Positions 28,026 to 36,805 are shown, counted from the stretch's first letter. The stretch is DNA of 37,849 nt from Rubripirellula sp. (GCA_012270065.1 JAAXJB010000006.1:1-37849), one strand, 5' to 3'. A program made the numbers and translations. Notes: generated by a model not told the origin, from the letters alone.

Positions 28026-29345
28026 GTGCAGACGCTGAAAACCGCCGCAATCGTTGTCTTGATGATGGCTGTGATTTATGGAGCCTATGTTTCCATGACC
28101 AAGCCGCCGGAAACCCTGCCGGAAGATGTGCAGGGACTGCTTGCCATCGACGAGGGCCTCGACATGTCCTTTGATACCGACCTTGGTTTGCCGGAGTCCC
28201 TTGGTAGCGTTTCCCCCGCAAGTGAGCCAACCGAACCTCTGGTGGATCAAAGTCGTGAACCGTCGGCTGGAATTTCCCAGCTTGGAAGCATTGATTCTGA
28301 CAATTCCAACGGCTCACCTCTCACCGTTTCACCACCAACGACTGACACGACGAATCCAACCGCCAGTCCGGTTCCACTGGCAGATATCGATAACACATTG
28401 CCTCCAGCGGCTTCCGCGGAAGTCCAAGCCGACATCGCCGCGGCCTACAACGAGGATCGTTACACCAAAACAGAGAGTGATTTTGACCTGCCGAATCCGG
28501 ATGAAATCAAACCCGGTTTTGAACCCAGTGGTGTCGCGTTACCCGAGGCCGGTTCATCGGCTGCGAGCGGAGTTGCCAGTACAGAAGCTGGTTCCCCACT
28601 AACGAACGGCTCTGAGGTAACACCTGCCACTGCTGTCATCGCTCCCAACATCGGGCTCGCCAATGCAATACGAACAGCCGACATGCAGTTCCGGCAAGAT
28701 AAACGGAAGGCCGCTTTGGCGACTCTCAGCATCTTCTACAACACACCCAATATCTCCGGGGAACAACGCAGTGAGATGCTGGCCCGGCTTGACCCGCTGG
28801 CGCGGGAAGTGATTTATTCAAAACGGCACCTACTGGAACAGCCCCACCGAATCACTCGCAGTGAAACTCTGCAGGATGTCGCGCGTATCTATGACGTACC
28901 GTGGCAATTACTGGCGAACATCAATGGCATTGAAGATCCCATGACCATTCTGCCTGGCACTGAACTGAAGGTGGTTCGAGGCCCATTCCGTGCGGAAATC
29001 AACCTGACTCTGAAAGAGCTGACGCTATTCATGGGTGATTACTATGCTGGTCGTTTCCCGATCGCAGTCGGGAACGATCCTGCCCCGGTGGAAGGCACAT
29101 ACACGATTCAGGACAAACAGACAGGGAAAACTTTTTACAATCGGACGGGCAGCCCGGTTGCGCCCGGCAGTCCGGCCAATCCGTATGGAAATTACTGGAT
29201 GGATCTTGGCAATCAGCTGTGCATTCACGGAAGCCCCAATCGCGCTCAACCCACCGAAAATGGCTGCATCAGCCTGGCGGAGGAGATTGCCGATGACTTG
29301 TACGGCATTCTGTCGCAGGGTTCATCTGTAACGATTCGTCGGTAA
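28026..29345 (+). CDS. Membrane-anchored LysM plus L,D-transpeptidase (YkuD)-like protein
   Basis: The 439-residue product starts with an N-terminal membrane anchor (AAIVVLMMAVIYGAYVS), then a long Pro/Ser/Thr/Glu-rich linker (about 28-215), a helical stretch (about 220-270), a LysM module (about 275-318, RITRSETLQDVARIYDVPWQ) and a YkuD domain (about 322-438). L,D-transpeptidases cross-link peptidoglycan or attach proteins to it. The catalytic region reads HGSPNRAQPTENGCISL, with His401 and the nucleophile Cys414. The usual SHGCxR/SxGCIR pattern is altered: Asn412 precedes Gly-Cys and Ser replaces the usual Arg. The GTG start is fixed by GGAGGA five nt upstream. Confidence 0.85.
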   Translation: MQTLKTAAIVVLMMAVIYGAYVSMTKPPETLPEDVQGLLAIDEGLDMSFDTDLGLPESLGSVSPASEPTEPLVDQSREPSAGISQLGSIDSDNSNGSPLTVSPPTTDTTNPTASPVPLADIDNTLPPAASAEVQADIAAAYNEDRYTKTESDFDLPNPDEIKPGFEPSGVALPEAGSSAASGVASTEAGSPLTNGSEVTPATAVIAPNIGLANAIRTADMQFRQDKRKAALATLSIFYNTPNISGEQRSEMLARLDPLAREVIYSKRHLLEQPHRITRSETLQDVARIYDVPWQLLANINGIEDPMTILPGTELKVVRGPFRAEINLTLKELTLFMGDYYAGRFPIAVGNDPAPVEGTYTIQDKQTGKTFYNRTGSPVAPGSPANPYGNYWMDLGNQLCIHGSPNRAQPTENGCISLAEEIADDLYGILSQGSSVTIRR

Positions 29346-29402
29346 CACTGTGGGGAGTAATTACAGATCTCCCTCCCCTCTATCTGACGAAGAGCCACCA
29401 AG

Positions 29403-29960
29403 ATGTCCTACGATCGAGAAGCGTTGCTGGAATTGATCCGAACCGAGTCGCTGCAACGGGGTGAATTCACTCTGGCCAGTGGAAAAAAGGCGACTTATTA
29501 CCTCGATTGCCGGAATATCACACTCCACCCCAAAGGAGCCAATGTGATCGCCGAAGGCATGTTGGATGTCATGCGTGCGACGGGCTCGCTGCCCGAAGCC
29601 GTGGGTGGCATGGCGATTGGAGCTGACCCCATCACCGCATCCATCATCACATTGGCAGGTCAACAGGATCTTCCTCTCAAAGGGTTCATGGTACGCAAGG
29701 AACCAAAAGACCACGGCACGGGAAAACAGGTGGAAGGACCAGTCAAAGCGGGTCAGCGCGTCGTGATCGTAGAAGATGTAATCACGAGCGGCGGAAGTGC
29801 CCTGAAAGCAGTTGATGCGGCAAGGGAATACGGACTTGTCGTTGAAAAAGTCATCGCGATCATTGATCGGCTGGCTGGTGGCGAAGAGGCATTCAAGGCC
29901 AAAGGTCTTGAGCTTCACACTTTGACAACCATACGTGATTTTGGAATTGAACCCGAATAG
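29403..29960 (+). CDS. pyrE: Orotate phosphoribosyltransferase
   Basis: PyrE joins orotate and PRPP to make OMP in pyrimidine synthesis. The 185-residue product shows LASGKKATYYLDCRNITLHP, the PRPP-binding loop VVIVEDVITSGGSALKAV (about 120-137), and GMAIGADPITASII. Length is normal for the bacterial enzyme. It lies 57 nt after the L,D-transpeptidase-like gene and 47 nt before the next gene on the same strand. No attenuator was recognised. Confidence 0.95.
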   Translation: MSYDREALLELIRTESLQRGEFTLASGKKATYYLDCRNITLHPKGANVIAEGMLDVMRATGSLPEAVGGMAIGADPITASIITLAGQQDLPLKGFMVRKEPKDHGTGKQVEGPVKAGQRVVIVEDVITSGGSALKAVDAAREYGLVVEKVIAIIDRLAGGEEAFKAKGLELHTLTTIRDFGIEPE

Positions 29961-30007
29961 GGTATTCACCCTTCGGCACGGGGAAGGAACTCCGCTGCGA
30001 CACTGTC

Positions 30008-30673
30008 ATGGAAACAACTCTTCATCAGCAGTTGAAACGCTGTTACGCCCAAGACGAAAACAGCACAGAAGTTGTGCTTGGGAAATACCGTATTGATGCA
30101 ATCCGGGATGAAGAACTGATTGAGGTGCAGTGTGCCTCACTGTCAGCCATTCGTGACAAATGCCGCAGCCTGCTCAAACAACATCAACTGCGTGTGGTCA
30201 AACCGGTTGTCATGCGGACAAGAATCGCCAAGGCCAAAAAAGCGGGAGGCCCGATCACTTCACGCAGGCTCAGCCCCAAACGCGGTAACCTGCTGGAACT
30301 GTTTGACGAGCTGATTTACTTCACCCGGGTATTTCCACATCCCAACCTGGTGATTGAAGTCCCATTGATTGAAGTCGAACAGTTACGTCTTCCGAACAAG
30401 CAACGCAGGCGTCGTTGGCACAAGGATTTCAAAGTCGCTGATGTACGCCTGGAAACGATCCAGCGTTCGTTGGAACTGCGTACCCCGTCAGATCTGCTGT
30501 CGCTTCTGGAGATACCGGAAACCATGGGCAACTTCAACACAGCCCAGCTCGCAACACTGATTGATCGTCCTCGGTGGCATGCCCAACAGATTGCCTACGT
30601 CCTTCGAAAAACCGGAGCAATTGATCCCAAAGGGCGCGATCGCAGCGGCATCATTTATCAACGTGCAGCTTGA
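30008..30673 (+). CDS. Putative PD-(D/E)XK-like protein with C-terminal helix-turn-helix-like region
   Basis: I do not recognise a named family. The N-terminal 55 residues read like a restriction-endonuclease-fold core: helix LHQQLKRCY, Glu21, strand LGKYRIDAI (Asp30), strand ELIEVQ (Glu39-Val-Gln41), then helix SLSAIRDKCRSLLKQH with Lys51. In PD-(D/E)XK enzymes the third motif is usually E-x-K; here Gln replaces Lys. The middle is basic (KAKKAGG, SRRLSPKRG, KQRRRRWHKDFK). The last roughly 50 residues (NTAQLATLIDRPRWHAQQIA then YVLRKTGAI) resemble a winged-helix DNA-binding unit. Together this suggests a DNA-processing protein. The product is 221 residues and follows pyrE by 47 nt. Confidence 0.55.
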   Translation: METTLHQQLKRCYAQDENSTEVVLGKYRIDAIRDEELIEVQCASLSAIRDKCRSLLKQHQLRVVKPVVMRTRIAKAKKAGGPITSRRLSPKRGNLLELFDELIYFTRVFPHPNLVIEVPLIEVEQLRLPNKQRRRRWHKDFKVADVRLETIQRSLELRTPSDLLSLLEIPETMGNFNTAQLATLIDRPRWHAQQIAYVLRKTGAIDPKGRDRSGIIYQRAA

Positions 30674-30728
30674 CGTGGCATGATGGCCAATGGAGGCCTG
30701 TAACCTCCGCGTGAACACTTCAAAAGTA

Positions 30729-30770
30729 ATGGCGAGCGCAGAATTCATGAATCTGTTCTGCGCTCGCCAT
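30729..30770. terminator. Perfect 15-bp inverted repeat, probable bidirectional terminator
   Basis: ATGGCGAGCGCAGAA and its exact reverse complement flank a 12-nt loop. The element sits between two convergent genes and is GC-rich in the stem, as expected for a shared terminator. No T-run flanks it on either side. A smaller GGAGG/CCTCC hairpin lies just before it at 30692-30708. Confidence 0.7.
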
Positions 30771-30839
30771 ACCGCTCGGACATCCCGAATCATGTCACAG
30801 GGATCAGGCAAGCTTCAACCTCACTTGCCACCAACCGGA

Positions 30840-33800
30840 TCAACTCGTTTTGAGTTGGAAATTGGTAGGTTCCAACGGACCACTCGTATTGACCTGATAA
30901 CCAATACTCACGCTCCCACTCGGTGCGACTGACCCATTCCATGACAAAGCTCGAAGACGATATCGAGTGCCCTCATGACTCACAATCTCCGCTCCCCAGA
31001 TACTGTCAATCTGATGGGGAGAGTCAAATTCGAGTTCCCAGTCATTCCAGGACTGTACTCCGTTGTTGGTAATCACGATCGATGCCACGTAGCCCGTCCC
31101 CCATTGACTTGAGACGCTCCACTCGACCTGACCGCTCGATTCCTCCGAATCATTATTCTGGATCGTTCCAACCGCAGCACTGTCAACCAGCTTTGCGTTG
31201 ACCACCTGGCTCAATGCGATCTCGAAAGTTTCGTCCGGTTCAACCGCGGTATCACCTCTGACAAGAACCTCGATCGTCTTTTCCATCTCACCAGCAAGGA
31301 AATTCAGCGTTCCTTGTGTTGGCACAAAATCTTCATCCGCAACGGCCGAGATGCCTGCAGTCGAATAGTCGACCGAAGCGAAACCACCTTCCGGGACAGC
31401 CTTTGACAATTTGACGGTAAACGTCATTTTCTCGGATCCCGAATCAGGCTCCATCATCGATACATCACTGACAGTCATTTCGATGGTGTCATCATCAGAC
31501 CCACCATTCCCTCCACTTCCTCCAGTGCCTTGTCCATTGATCAGAATGTTTCTTGGACTCGTCACCACGTTGCCGGGATTTCCGCTGAACCCGAGGGTCA
31601 CGCTCGCACCTGGCTCAACTCTTCCGTTCCAGCTCTCATTTTTTACAACGTAGTGCTGGCCTGAATGGCTAACCAGTTTTGAACTCCAGAACTGGGTCAG
31701 ATTGTGTTCCCAGTCGAATTCGACTTCCCAACCATCCCAGGCCTGATCCGTACGATTGGTCAGTTTCAATTCCCCAGTGAATCCCGATCCCCAGTCACTG
31801 ACAGTCCGATATTCAGCGGAGTTATTCGATGATCCCAAATCGTCGTTCTTGATCGTCACCGTGGCAATGCCGCTGGCAATCACAGCACCCTGTGGCTCAG
31901 AAAGCTCGACCGTCAAAATCTCATCGCCCTCCACATCCGTATCGCCTATGACCTGAATGGGAATCATCGCGGATAGACTTCCGGCTGGGATGGTCACCAT
32001 TCCCGTTTTGCCTTGGTAGTCAGCACCAGCAACGGCGGATCCATCCTTGGTGGTGTAATTCACCGTCACATCTTCACTGGCCACCTTGGACAGGGAGACA
32101 ACGACATTGGCAACGGATGTGTCAGAGTCGCCTTCATCCAGATTGACATCAGCAACGGAAAGCATGGGAGCCGATTGCCCCACATCTGCAGGCACACCGT
32201 TGACGTAGACATTGGATGGGATGGTGGTGACATTACCGGGGCTACCGCCCATTCCAATGACAACACTCTGTCCGGGACCAATGTCGCCATTCCAGAACTC
32301 GTTGTCGATGACAAAACTGCCCTCCGAGTTTTCGATCAACAACGCATTCCAGACCTGGCTGATTCCATGGGTCCAGTCAAACTCAAGCCGCCATCCTGAC
32401 CAGGCTTCATCACCACGGTTGGTCAAAGTGATCTCACCATTGAAACCACTTCCCCAATCATCGGTCGTACGGTAGGAGAAACCAGCGGGAACGACTGTCC
32501 GATCGTTATCAATGATGATTCCTTCTGCTTTTGCATCGGCCAAGTCTGCATTGACCGGATTACTCAGATTCAGCTGGAATGACTCGCGACCTTCCTCCAG
32601 CAAATCACCAATGACCGGCACATCGACCGTCTGCTCCGTCTGTCCGGCTGGGAATACCAGAGTTCCTGTGACGCTGGTGTAATCATCAGGAGCAACGGCA
32701 GAATCTGACACGGTTGTATAATCCACCGACACGTCGGCCGAAGCGGCCTCGGATAGAGTCACGGTGAAGGTCATGCTGGTTGTCCCCTCATCCCCCTCAT
32801 TGGCACTGGCATCACTGACACTCAGTGTCGGCTGCGAAGGTTCGGAATTATCATCATCCATGATCGTGAGCGTAGCCGAAGCATCACCGAGGGTCGCGTG
32901 ATTTGCATTGGCAAGGTTGACCGTGAGTAGCTCATCCGGCTCGACCAATGCATCAGGATTGATGTTGATCTGGATCGTCTTGCTGACTTCTCCCGGCATG
33001 AATTCAAGGATACCACTGGAAGCGGTGTAATCACTGTCTGCCATGGCCGTTCCATCAGCAGTCGAGTATTCCACCGTGATGGGGTGCATGGATGCAGCCG
33101 ACAGACTCACCGTAACAAGTGCAACGGTCGGTCCATCACCAGCGGCGTCTGCAAAATCGGACTGCAGGGTTTCCAATCCGTCGACCTTGTTCTGATGAAC
33201 AGTTTGCCAATCATCGGTGAGAATGCCTCCTGTATCACCCGAGTTCGGATTCCATGACCAGTAGGTCCAACTGATGCCCTGCTGGCCGGATTCAAGATCG
33301 TTCTGACCATCTCCATCGAGGTCTCCCTTGAGATATTCAATCATCGAATCAAACCACTGCTGATCACTCTGGGTTTCAAGCTTACTGCCGAATTCCCCCA
33401 AGAGAACGGGTGCGATTCCATCCCGGAACAGATAACCCCAGTTGTCATTCCAGATCTCAGGAAGATTTTCCGGGTAAGCGGGATCATTGAAGTAGGACTG
33501 TTGATAGACACTCGCAGGGTAATCATGCGCTGAGTAGACGAGACGGTTTTCGACATCCAGACGCACGGGAGCATCGCCGGCGTTGGACAGATTGCCACCC
33601 CACCAATAGGAACCTGAAGAAGCTGATTCAACGCCTTCCACAATGATCAGCAGATCCGGATTCGTTGCCAATACGGCATTTCCAGCTCGTTCGGCAGCCA
33701 GACGCCAATCATTGACCGAACCATCCCCCCATGTCGCCGGACCATGTGGTTCATTGTGCAGGTCGATTCCGACGACAGAACGACTATCGGCATACCGGTC

Positions 33801-36227
33801 TGCCAACATGGTCAGGTTTTCAATCCAGACAGATTCCGGGTACTCCGGTGAATACCACAGACCCGATTCATTCGCACTGTTGCCTGCTTCTGAGCGGTGG
33901 TGATCCAGAATCACCCGCATTCCAAGCTCGTCTGCCTGGGCAACGATTCGATCCATGATTTCCAGTCCGCTCAATCCCGCCAGATCAGGATTCTGGCTGA
34001 AATCAATTCCGTTCGGAGTACTTCCGGCTTCGAAGAGTTCGTCACTGTACGGCAACCGGATTGTGTTGAACCCCTCGGCCTTCATCTGTTGCATCATTTC
34101 GATGTAACCCCGACTCCAAAGGCCATGAGGCACAAAATTGGTTGTCTCAAAGCCGAACCAGTTCACACCTGCAAGCCGGACACTTTGTCCGTTTTCATCG
34201 ACGATCTGATTTCCCTGAGTTGCAAGATGTCCACTTGTAACGTTCCCAATTGTTCCCTCGACCACCTCAACATCCGCAATCGTGATGGAAGGCATCATTC
34301 CATGGTTCCCATGGTCATGATTTCCATGATCATGCGAGTTGCCACTGCCGGGGCGTGTCTGGTGTCCATCCGTGATCTCACCGTCCGGTGCTGCAGGTGT
34401 CAGCAACTCTGCTCGACTTACCAGCGTCAATTCGTCGACAGTAAATCCAAAGGGCACTTCCAATTGGTCTTCAACAATCTGATCGTGGTGAAACTCGATG
34501 TTGGCGGGCACAAGATCACTCAACGAAATCCCAGCCAACAAAAGACTCTGATTTGTTGGTTGAACTGAAATCAACAAACCGTCCGGTGTATCCTCCACAC
34601 TGAGGCGTTCACGAGTACCAAAGTAGAGGAAACTCAACTTGTTTGTTTCCGGATCAAAATCCGCAATTGTTTCCTGCACACCATACTCATGGGAACGAAC
34701 ATAAACAGTGTCAGACTCTCGCGGTCCGACGCCCTGTTCCCACGACACAACACCACCGATGTCCTGCCGCAAGTGTTCATTGGCGACCACACCGTAATTG
34801 TGAATGCTCAAGTCGGTAAAACTCCGATCCTTCACGACCTGATACTCAGGGTTCCAGGCCCACGGATTTACGATCGCAATTTCACCGGTTTCCAGTTTCC
34901 CGAGAATCAGGTTGTGTACAGAGATGTCACCGAAATCGAGTCGATCTGCATCCGGATTGAAATTGACGATATCGGCAGCAGCAGGATTGACTGGGAAAAC
35001 ATTGCCGTTGAGATCACCAAGTCCTGAATCCGAGTCACCCGTGGGCGGATTATCGTCGTTCGCTCCACCATCATCGCCACCACCAATCGTGAACTGCCCC
35101 AGTATCTGTGAAAACTCGAAAGGTTCCTGAGGCACACCACTGCAGGTCAGTGCAAGTGTTCCGAATGTTTCACAGGGAGCATCACGATTGGCCGACCACG
35201 CTGACAGAAAACCCATTCCAACTTCATCCGCAAAATCAAGAAGTCGTTCAGCGTCTTCGACATAGAAACGTTCTGACCGAACGTCATTCTGGCCGATCAT
35301 CGGAGTCACCCCCACTAAACTCCACAACTCGGCATCGGTCACTGGCACACCTGCGGTGTCGTAGGCGTCTCTCATTTGAGCGAACAGACTCTCTGCGGCC
35401 TCAATGGCATAATCACCCATCTGGCCTTCCGGATTGGGAGCGGCTGAATCACCATAATTCATCGCCATGATATTGACTCCACCAATATCAACACCATGAC
35501 TCAACGCAGACTCCACGACATACAAACCATCACTGGTCAATCCACTGGGCAATACTGGCAGAGTGAACCAGACTTCCAGAGGTCTGCCATCAATGGCTGC
35601 CTGATCCTGAAGATTCCTGATGGCCTGTGAACGCCGGTCGATGGATGCTTCATCGGTCACCCAATATCCCTCAACGTCAAAATCAATCCAGGTCAGTTCG
35701 TACTGATCAATGACATCCTGATAAGCATCAGTCAAACCAGCAACATCAGGGATAGCTGCTGCCAGTGGTGTTCCCGCTGCACCGCCAAACGACAGCAGCA
35801 CTTCTCCACCCAATTCACGCAAGGCGTCAATCTCGTCGCCACGGTAATCAGAATCAACACTGTAGTAACCACCCCAACTCGGCTCACTCGTCGCAGGATC
35901 AGCAACAACGAATGCAAGCGAGACATATTTGACACCTTCTTCCCGGGCCAACTCAACAAAGTCAAACGGTGGCCAAAGAGTTGAATCAACGTAGGGCGCA
36001 TAAACCTGATCCGGTATATCAGCCCGCATGTCTGAACCATGGTGAGAACTGCTAGCCGCAGCGTTGAATCCAGAAATCAAGTCGGACGAAGCCTCCATAC
36101 CACTGGAGGCAGACATTGTGATTCGTTGTTCGAGTGATTCGAGTTGAACGCGGCGGCGCGCACGACGCAAGCGGCGCGTATGAGTCTTACGACGGGAGCC
36201 TAATAGCTCACGAAAGCAGATTTGCAT
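30840..36227 (-). CDS. Giant secreted multidomain glycoside hydrolase: GH18-like + GH5 + Calx-beta + CBM2
   Basis: The 1795-residue protein has the following order. Basic N-terminus with RRRVQLESLEQRIT, like planctomycete extracellular proteins. GH18 chitinase-like domain (about 72-378) with WIDFDVE (Asp182, Asp184, Glu186). An unnamed two-part beta domain (about 415-600). A His-rich linker HDHGNHDHGNHG (about 632-643). A Calx-beta beginning (646-664), then a GH5 cellulase-like domain (about 667-1022; DLHNEPHG with Glu826 and LLGEFG with Glu945 as probable acid/base and nucleophile), then the rest of that Calx-beta (about 1034-1126). Calx-beta (1133-1243), CBM2 (1248-1350), Calx-beta (1356-1465), CBM2 (1468-1568), Calx-beta (1578-1695) and CBM2 (1698-1795) follow. 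It probably degrades cellulose or chitin outside the cell. The ATG at 36227 has AGGTCA upstream. Confidence 0.92.
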   Translation of the reverse strand: MQICFRELLGSRRKTHTRRLRRARRRVQLESLEQRITMSASSGMEASSDLISGFNAAASSSHHGSDMRADIPDQVYAPYVDSTLWPPFDFVELAREEGVKYVSLAFVVADPATSEPSWGGYYSVDSDYRGDEIDALRELGGEVLLSFGGAAGTPLAAAIPDVAGLTDAYQDVIDQYELTWIDFDVEGYWVTDEASIDRRSQAIRNLQDQAAIDGRPLEVWFTLPVLPSGLTSDGLYVVESALSHGVDIGGVNIMAMNYGDSAAPNPEGQMGDYAIEAAESLFAQMRDAYDTAGVPVTDAELWSLVGVTPMIGQNDVRSERFYVEDAERLLDFADEVGMGFLSAWSANRDAPCETFGTLALTCSGVPQEPFEFSQILGQFTIGGGDDGGANDDNPPTGDSDSGLGDLNGNVFPVNPAAADIVNFNPDADRLDFGDISVHNLILGKLETGEIAIVNPWAWNPEYQVVKDRSFTDLSIHNYGVVANEHLRQDIGGVVSWEQGVGPRESDTVYVRSHEYGVQETIADFDPETNKLSFLYFGTRERLSVEDTPDGLLISVQPTNQSLLLAGISLSDLVPANIEFHHDQIVEDQLEVPFGFTVDELTLVSRAELLTPAAPDGEITDGHQTRPGSGNSHDHGNHDHGNHGMMPSITIADVEVVEGTIGNVTSGHLATQGNQIVDENGQSVRLAGVNWFGFETTNFVPHGLWSRGYIEMMQQMKAEGFNTIRLPYSDELFEAGSTPNGIDFSQNPDLAGLSGLEIMDRIVAQADELGMRVILDHHRSEAGNSANESGLWYSPEYPESVWIENLTMLADRYADSRSVVGIDLHNEPHGPATWGDGSVNDWRLAAERAGNAVLATNPDLLIIVEGVESASSGSYWWGGNLSNAGDAPVRLDVENRLVYSAHDYPASVYQQSYFNDPAYPENLPEIWNDNWGYLFRDGIAPVLLGEFGSKLETQSDQQWFDSMIEYLKGDLDGDGQNDLESGQQGISWTYWSWNPNSGDTGGILTDDWQTVHQNKVDGLETLQSDFADAAGDGPTVALVTVSLSAASMHPITVEYSTADGTAMADSDYTASSGILEFMPGEVSKTIQININPDALVEPDELLTVNLANANHATLGDASATLTIMDDDNSEPSQPTLSVSDASANEGDEGTTSMTFTVTLSEAASADVSVDYTTVSDSAVAPDDYTSVTGTLVFPAGQTEQTVDVPVIGDLLEEGRESFQLNLSNPVNADLADAKAEGIIIDNDRTVVPAGFSYRTTDDWGSGFNGEITLTNRGDEAWSGWRLEFDWTHGISQVWNALLIENSEGSFVIDNEFWNGDIGPGQSVVIGMGGSPGNVTTIPSNVYVNGVPADVGQSAPMLSVADVNLDEGDSDTSVANVVVSLSKVASEDVTVNYTTKDGSAVAGADYQGKTGMVTIPAGSLSAMIPIQVIGDTDVEGDEILTVELSEPQGAVIASGIATVTIKNDDLGSSNNSAEYRTVSDWGSGFTGELKLTNRTDQAWDGWEVEFDWEHNLTQFWSSKLVSHSGQHYVVKNESWNGRVEPGASVTLGFSGNPGNVVTSPRNILINGQGTGGSGGNGGSDDDTIEMTVSDVSMMEPDSGSEKMTFTVKLSKAVPEGGFASVDYSTAGISAVADEDFVPTQGTLNFLAGEMEKTIEVLVRGDTAVEPDETFEIALSQVVNAKLVDSAAVGTIQNNDSEESSGQVEWSVSSQWGTGYVASIVITNNGVQSWNDWELEFDSPHQIDSIWGAEIVSHEGTRYRLRALSWNGSVAPSGSVSIGYQVNTSGPLEPTNFQLKTS

Positions 36228-36805
36228 TGTCTTGACCTGTATAGAAAAGATGGTTTGGTCATGGGCAGCGACCCAAGTGAATAGGCCCTGAGTCTATGAC
36301 TGCTTTCCAAAAACGACAAACTTTTTTTCAGCGGAAGTGACTCAAGACGGATCACAATCACCCTTGGTTCGCCATTTGAACCACATTCAGCAGAGGGGGT
36401 TTCAGAGCAAACTGTTTTTGATCAACGAAACCGGAAGGAGAACCCGGCGAAATCACAAAACGCTGTAAACCACGGCAAAAAACAGACTTCAACCTGTGAA
36501 ACAGGAACAACAGGATCCACAGTAGCATTCGTGAGCTGCAACTCCCGCTGGCAACCGGCCCCGTAAAAAAAAATGTTTTGCGTAAATCCGAAAATGGCTC
36601 TACAGCTACACAGATGAAAGCACTGGATCACTCTTGAAGAGTTTCCAATGCCCGTCGGGTCATGGGTCTACCAAGGCACCCCAAACCAAATTAACCACGC
36701 AGACCAGCCAACCTCACATGATTTAAAAGCAGGCAGAAAAAATTGCGCTGCGTGAAGAAATACACTTGAGATCATGTGACGCGCTGCTGGCCAAGTCGAC
36801 AACCA
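36228..36805. other. Long intergenic region upstream of the giant enzyme gene
   Basis: About 580 bases with no convincing coding frame on either strand. It should hold the promoter of the giant enzyme and the 3' end of the pabB transcript. A9 and other A-rich tracts occur (for example near 36565), and the GC content is lower than in the flanking genes. No repeat, RNA gene or clear operator was recognised. Confidence 0.45.

Noticed and set aside
30008-30673. Defence-system nuclease
   Set aside because: The fold guess suggests a nuclease, but neighbours are pyrE and a secreted enzyme, and no defence partner or mobile element is present.
33897-34568. 223-residue plus-strand frame
   Set aside because: Antisense to the GH5 and beta-domain part of the giant enzyme; composition looks random.
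36422-36631. 69-residue minus-strand frame in the large intergenic region
   Set aside because: No start signal and no similarity to any family; an A-rich homopolymer and low-GC context argue for noncoding DNA.
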